A model generated the notes under the pieces. The model ran no database searches. It saw nothing but the letters and a program-made list of their open reading frames with translations, and was not told the origin of the DNA. From NCBI RefSeq assembly GCF_039528515.1, contig NZ_BAAALT010000053.1, forward strand, positions 162,629 to 226,628: 64,000 bases of DNA. Direction: 5' to 3'. The translations under genes and the position numbers were made by a program. This DNA is from Luedemannella flava. GTDB taxonomy: Bacteria > Actinomycetota > Actinomycetes > Mycobacteriales > Micromonosporaceae. This document shows positions 60,701 through 64,000 of this stretch, piece by piece (the stretch's first letter is position 1; each line of letters starts with the position of its first letter).

Positions 60701-62458
60701 GCCGGGTCGGGCGCGGGCGATGACCTGCCGGTGGCCGCCACCGCGTGGGCCTGGGCGTTGCCGTGGTCCGGTGCCCTCGTCGTCCGGGCGGCGTCGCCGC
60801 TCACGCCGGACGTGGACCGCACGGCCCTGCTGGACGTGCTGCGCGTCGTGGCCGGCTTCGGGTACGCCGGAACGGACGCGCGGCTGCGCGTCCTCAGTGT
60901 CACCTGCCCGGTCGACCTGGTGGACGGCAGGCGCGGCGCGGTCGTGCACACCGGAACGTCCACGTTCGTCGTCCTGTCAAGCCCCAAGCGCGACCAGAAA
61001 AAGCTGGTGCGCACCGCCATCGAGTTCAGCCCCACGGGGACCTTCGCCGTGCCGGACGGGGTCGTCGTGAAGGCCGCGCGGACGCTCACCGGCTGGGGCG
61101 ACCCGGCCCGGCTGGCCGCCGCCGTCGACCTGTTGGAACGCCACGGCTCGGCCCCGCTGCCGACCGACGCGTTCGACCGGCTCGCGGCGGCTACCGGCAT
61201 GAGCCCTTCGGAGGCGGCCCTGCTGCTCGCCGGCCTGCCCGGCCTCAACACGTGGGAGAACAACTTCCTCACGCCGGAGGACCGGGCCCGGCTCGGGCTC
61301 AAGGTGGACACCCTGCGGATGGCCCGCGACGCGCTGCGGCAGTTGGCCGCCGCGGACCGGTTGGCGCTGCTCGACGCGGCCATGCCGGCCGACCCGGCCG
61401 ACCTGTGGCGCGCGGGCCCCGACGCCGACGGGGTCGCCCGGCAGTGGATCGAGCGGTTCGGCGTGGTGACGCCCATCGCCGACGAGCTGCTCGTCGAGGC
61501 CGACCGGATGCTGGACGACGGCGCCGCGACGATCCGCGCCATCGCCCGGCCGACCCCGGCCGACTGGCTGCACACCGACGGCGTGTCCGAGCCCGACGAC
61601 TGGAGCGTCACCACCAGGGCGCCGTCCGGCGCGCCGTTCGAGGAGGAACACCTCCTCGCCGTCGCGGTCGCGCTGCCCTGGCTGGCGTACCGGCTGCCGG
61701 CCGGCGACCCGGTGCGCGCATTCCTGCCGACCGCGTACGAACTCGTCCGCGAGCGGCTGCGCAACGGGAAGCTCCTGGTCGGCGCCGAGGAGCACGAGCG
61801 CGAGAAGGTCCCGCCCGGCATGGCGGCGCTGGTCGAGGGCCAGCGCTACGAGGACGAGGCCAACTACCACCTACGGCCCGCCGCGCTGTCCGGAGTGGAC
61901 GATCCCGCGTTGGCGTTCGTGGACGCGTCGCTGGCCGCCTGCCTACGGCTGCTGCTGAGCGACGGGTTCGCCGCGACGATGGCCGCGCTCGGGAACGAGT
62001 CGCTGCCAGCCGGGCGGTTCCCCCAGGACCCGACGGCGAGCGTCCCCGACCTGGTGGCGGCCGTCGCGTCCGGGTACGGCCTGGATACCGACGCCGCGGC
62101 GTACTATCTGCAGCTCCTCGCTCTTCCCGACCCGACCGACAAGCGCGTCGCCGAGTGGAACGGCTGGAAGCCCGCCCGGCTGGCGGCCGCCCGTAAGGCC
62201 CTGGCCGCCACCGACCTGGTCGTCGGGGCCAGGCGCGAACGGGCCGGGCGCAGCGTGTTCCTGCCCGGTGGCTGGCTGGCGGTCAAGGCTCCCGATCTGC
62301 CCATCGAGGCGTGGAAGACCGGCTTGGGCGCCGACGGTAGTCTGCCCGGCGGACGCATCCTCGTCACCACCACCGTGCCGGAGCTGTTCCGGGCCGCCTG
62401 GGCCCGGGTCGTCGCCGGCGATCCCCCGCGTTACCACTCCCTGTCGGAGGCACGATGA
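57707..62458 (+). CDS. Giant uncharacterised operon protein B (1,583 residues), paralogue of A
   Basis: GTG 57707 overlaps the previous stop (GTGA). Same order and landmarks as protein A: AEAGAILPGPP, RTVVRLVPATLGQAEDLSLEFLGFA, HFLPTYWEQAGREFLAAENAK, WSGRPTEALRGDHGW, RDGLVGWRVIRHADGTFTGTG, the GMAALVEGQRYEDEAN region and an end SLSEAR nearly equal to SLSETR. Differences cluster in acidic loops (DDEDGELRFDLDDWF, DDGDDDIEF) that are absent or different in A. Tandem duplication with retention of two full-length copies suggests a heterodimer or distinct client specificity. Overlaps the ATPase gene by four bases. Confidence 0.85.
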   Translation: MTTVAEAGAILPGPPTADRSLDTITARSYGHPVLADRTVVRLVPATLGQAEDLSLEFLGFAPAVEPVAVGHGRRQALGFPAWALVHDPANGRHALALVKDMERLARTAVTRPGLAKEGYDALATRLGAAAPHFLPTYWEQAGREFLAAENAKLAGTCFAAARQAEQGHGLPVDEDRLRDVHLEFAFAGALTAKALSDYARQVALRRPAVEAYELVRTIAVRRVAAGQSPYVSMADDLKRLAKAAGLDSDAEAESVIGDLLAYPAVGRAHEGFWKSYRPALLRLTRRDPAARSRLLGLLPDPPGYGKGATETWLELLDEAGALDALRSPASAPSVAAPAGGVAAWAQRVIDNRGRSWRRQGPAPRWNALLAELIDTVREDLLARGAELRLGVESSWSVDLDLLDLCLAAGVPVQNPALDDEDGELRFDLDDWFGTDAKDRRDLAAIAADARFLPALVRGLRDYLEAERGDGSAERRRKALRERATWKLDAAGLRTAAQAWLAAIPGRVGSAPTVLTLADTLDELAPLWTYDGLSLAPDVFAGLASADTADALARSLRAGLPAELGWPGHAAAAAEVGRSNDLAYWPYLVFGGKSRAVVLGPDGVVLDHTYRTPQGVKLDSYDSLSAGPFVDGQLRIDWSDGSYWSGRPTEALRGDHGWGTSWVTGCGGVPLPGGGRTFGARPLRVGDATDPDHEFVVSDGVTYWRLDDGDDDIEFWREYDPATGAPGRRSLPAFLDVELAAGDSLHVRWSHLRPAPEAFAGSPLGWRDGLVGWRVIRHADGTFTGTGIDGRSVTWAPVDNDDEFVGAFQVPGDDRIRPATYADNTVTLWDVDGRQPAARWPIGPGLPAPTFWHALRPVDEAGSKALRGVDAALAGRLLAACAGAKPKGVPEAARKVVGELLGEITDRKLAEAVAASVTVAERTRRVQQSLADLLAERPDPSAEPATSPATVAGRTVAPPVIESELIRVLSDLGATEGHHHRTGTATMAEQAASVAALLTAGSGAGDDLPVAATAWAWALPWSGALVVRAASPLTPDVDRTALLDVLRVVAGFGYAGTDARLRVLSVTCPVDLVDGRRGAVVHTGTSTFVVLSSPKRDQKKLVRTAIEFSPTGTFAVPDGVVVKAARTLTGWGDPARLAAAVDLLERHGSAPLPTDAFDRLAAATGMSPSEAALLLAGLPGLNTWENNFLTPEDRARLGLKVDTLRMARDALRQLAAADRLALLDAAMPADPADLWRAGPDADGVARQWIERFGVVTPIADELLVEADRMLDDGAATIRAIARPTPADWLHTDGVSEPDDWSVTTRAPSGAPFEEEHLLAVAVALPWLAYRLPAGDPVRAFLPTAYELVRERLRNGKLLVGAEEHEREKVPPGMAALVEGQRYEDEANYHLRPAALSGVDDPALAFVDASLAACLRLLLSDGFAATMAALGNESLPAGRFPQDPTASVPDLVAAVASGYGLDTDAAAYYLQLLALPDPTDKRVAEWNGWKPARLAAARKALAATDLVVGARRERAGRSVFLPGGWLAVKAPDLPIEAWKTGLGADGSLPGGRILVTTTVPELFRAAWARVVAGDPPRYHSLSEAR
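58520..58671. repeat. Near-identical tract between the two giant genes (copy 2)
   Basis: Exact match to 53739-53890 within an otherwise diverged tandem paralogue. See copy 1. Confidence 0.9.
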
Positions 62459-63582
62459 CCACGACCGCACGGCAGATCGACCCGCCGGAACACCGCTTCG
62501 CCGAGGAGCTGGAGTTCCTGGCGGCGGCCGACACCGGGCCGCGCCCGCCGGGCTGGCGGCTCACCCCGCGCGCGGTGGTCACCTTCATCGCCGGCTCGCA
62601 GGGCAAGCCGGTCGACGGCGCCGGCAAGGCCAAGCAGGTCATCGAGCCGAAGTTCGTCGGCGAGCGCGCGCTCGTCGAGCGGTGCGTGGTGACGCTCGCG
62701 GGCGAGCGCGGCCTGCTGCTCGTCGGCGAGCCCGGCACGGCCAAGTCGATGCTGTCGGAGCTGCTGGCCGCCGCCGTGTGCGGCACCAGCGGCCTGACCG
62801 TGCAGGGCACCGCCGGCACCACCGAGGACCAGTTGCGCTACGGCTGGAACTACGCGCTGCTGCTGGCCAAGGGGCCCAGCCGCGAGGCGCTGGTCGCCTC
62901 CCCGGTGCTCGCCGCCATGACGGCCGGCGCGGTGGCCCGCGTCGAGGAGGTCACCCGCTGCCTGCCCGAGGTGCAGGACGCGCTGGTCTCCGTGCTCTCC
63001 GACCGGCGGATGGCCATGCCCGAGCTGGCCGGCATCGACGACGCCGTCGCCTACGCCGCGCCCGGGTTCACCGTCATCGCCACGGCCAACCTGCGCGACC
63101 GGGGCGTCTCGGAGATGTCCGCGGCGCTCAAGCGCCGGTTCAACTTCGAGGTCGTACCGCCCATCGCCGACCTCGACGCCGAGATCGCCCTGGTCCGCCG
63201 GCAGGCCCGCACCTCCGTGGAGCGCGTCGGCGCGGCCTTCGAGGTCGACGACGCCGTCCTCGAGACGCTCGTCACCGTGTTCCGTGACCTGCGCACCGGC
63301 CGGTCCGTCGAGGGCTGGCAGGTGGAGCGACCGTCCACGGTGATGAGTACGGCCGAGGCCGTCGCCGTCGCGGCGTCCATCGGCCTGGCCACGGCCTACC
63401 TGCCGGGCAGGGACCCGCTGTCGCTGCTACCGGGTCACCTGCTCGGCGTGGTCCGCAAGGACGACGAGTCCGACCAGGCCCGCCTGCTGGCGTACTGGGA
63501 CGGGCCGCTGCGGCGGCGGGCCACCGAGGGCGGGCGCATGTGGAAGCAGCTGTGGGAGCAGCGTGACGCCCTCCACGCCTGA
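62455..63582 (+). CDS. MoxR-type AAA+ ATPase
   Basis: 375 residues from ATG 62455 (ATGA overlap). After a ~65-residue head come Walker A GEPGTAKS (91-98), QGTAGTTEDQLRYGWNYALLL, a Walker B-like AVARVEEVTR (~160-168, where Glu-Glu replaces the usual Asp-Glu), sensor 1 IATANLRDRG (Asn 212) and an Arg pair ALKRRFNFE (~227). MoxR ATPases act as chaperones that remodel or load proteins, generally with a vWA-domain partner. The partner is expected just past the window. Its place between two giant proteins and a DUF5682 protein identifies the operon type. Confidence 0.9.
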   Translation: MTTTARQIDPPEHRFAEELEFLAAADTGPRPPGWRLTPRAVVTFIAGSQGKPVDGAGKAKQVIEPKFVGERALVERCVVTLAGERGLLLVGEPGTAKSMLSELLAAAVCGTSGLTVQGTAGTTEDQLRYGWNYALLLAKGPSREALVASPVLAAMTAGAVARVEEVTRCLPEVQDALVSVLSDRRMAMPELAGIDDAVAYAAPGFTVIATANLRDRGVSEMSAALKRRFNFEVVPPIADLDAEIALVRRQARTSVERVGAAFEVDDAVLETLVTVFRDLRTGRSVEGWQVERPSTVMSTAEAVAVAASIGLATAYLPGRDPLSLLPGHLLGVVRKDDESDQARLLAYWDGPLRRRATEGGRMWKQLWEQRDALHA

Positions 63583-64000
63583 TGTGACCGGGGCGGTCGA
63601 CGCGCTCGCCGCCTGCGAGGAGCCGTACCTGATCGGCGTCCGCCACCACTCACCCGTGGTGGCGGCCGCCGTGCCGGCGTTGCTCGAGGCCTACCAGCCC
63701 GACCTCGTGCTGATCGAGCTGCCCGACGAGCTGGGGGAGTGGCTGCCCTGGCTCGCCAACCCGGAGACGGTCGCGCCCGTGGCGCTGGCCGCCGCGCGCG
63801 GGGCCGACCCGCGCAGGGGCGGTGACGACGACGGACCGGTCGGGTTCTACCCGTTCGCCGACTTCTCGCCCGAGCTCGCCGCCGTCCGGTGGGCGGGCAC
63901 GGCCGGGGTCGTGATGGCGGCGGCCGACCTGCCGCTCGGTCACCCCGGCTGGCAGGCCCGCCCGGCCCACGTCGACAGCGCGGTGCCGGGCGTCGACGAC
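63563..64000 (+). CDS. DUF5682 family protein, 3' truncated by window end
   Basis: At least 146 codons from GTG 63563 (GGGAG four bases upstream), overlapping the ATPase gene by 20 bases; GTG 63584 is an alternative. The diagnostic DUF5682 opening is present: YLIGVRHHSPVVAAAVPALLEAYQPDLVLIELPDELGEWL (residues ~22-61), then FYPFADFSPELAAVRWA. The HH in GVRHHSP and the Glu in IELPDEL recall active-site positions of the EreA/ChaN-like hydrolase superfamily, so a metal or nucleophile hydrolase is possible. The frame stays open to the last base. Confidence 0.88.
   Translation, partial: MTPSTPDVTGAVDALAACEEPYLIGVRHHSPVVAAAVPALLEAYQPDLVLIELPDELGEWLPWLANPETVAPVALAAARGADPRRGGDDDGPVGFYPFADFSPELAAVRWAGTAGVVMAAADLPLGHPGWQARPAHVDSAVPGVDD

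Noticed and set aside
1..64000. CRISPR arrays, phage or IS elements
   Set aside because: No regularly spaced direct repeats, transposase, integrase or phage structural motifs were seen; only inverted repeats and decayed genes.

Overview
The window is GC-rich DNA from a high-GC actinomycete. Third codon positions are almost all G/C, GTG starts are common, ATGA/GTGA gene overlaps are frequent, and the families present (SigE-type sigma factor, BTAD regulator, DrrAB exporter, decaprenyl-phosphate phosphoribosyltransferase-like UbiA enzyme, SAM-IV riboswitch, DUF5682/MoxR operon) fit Micromonosporaceae or a relative. The genus cannot be fixed from sequence alone. I saw no tRNA, rRNA, CRISPR array, integrase or intact insertion sequence.

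0-10 kb: end of a membrane-flippase-like gene and a membrane-anchored glycosyltransferase, then small housekeeping or stress genes, a fused asymmetric ABC exporter with its MarR regulator, and a frameshifted MerR gene beside an intact operator. 10.7-20.7 kb: a leftward operon led by a BTAD regulator (class III aminotransferase, epimerase, UbiA prenyltransferase, two glycosyltransferases, EEP hydrolase), which looks like a polyprenyl-linked glycan or amino-sugar pathway. A soluble histidine kinase and an MbtH-adenylation pseudoenzyme lie on the other side of its promoter.

20.7-34 kb: a broken HAF-repeat gene, a Ski2-like DUF3516 helicase, two paralogous lipoproteins sharing their upstream DNA, a sigma/beta-propeller pair, a threonine-dehydratase-like enzyme, a DrrAB exporter with a double palindrome in front, and a free-standing condensation domain plus phytanoyl-CoA dioxygenase pair. 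34-38.6 kb: HxlR, two methyltransferases, an acetyltransferase and three DUF402 relatives in different stages of decay. 38.6-44 kb: an island of visibly lower GC with a membrane PLD-like protein, a 2H phosphoesterase, an epimerase, a sugar nucleotidyltransferase and a membrane Nudix protein.

44-52 kb: another epimerase, a secreted RCC1-repeat protein, a sugar-acid catabolic set (lactonase, IlvD/Edd dehydratase, FAH-family dehydratase) and a class V aminotransferase under a SAM-IV riboswitch. 52-64 kb: a tightly overlapping operon of a DUF4132 protein, two giant tandem paralogues of about 1,590 residues, a MoxR-type AAA+ ATPase and a DUF5682 protein that runs off the window. This is the strongest candidate for a poorly described multi-protein system, probably the left part of a MoxR/vWA-type conflict or quality-control machine.
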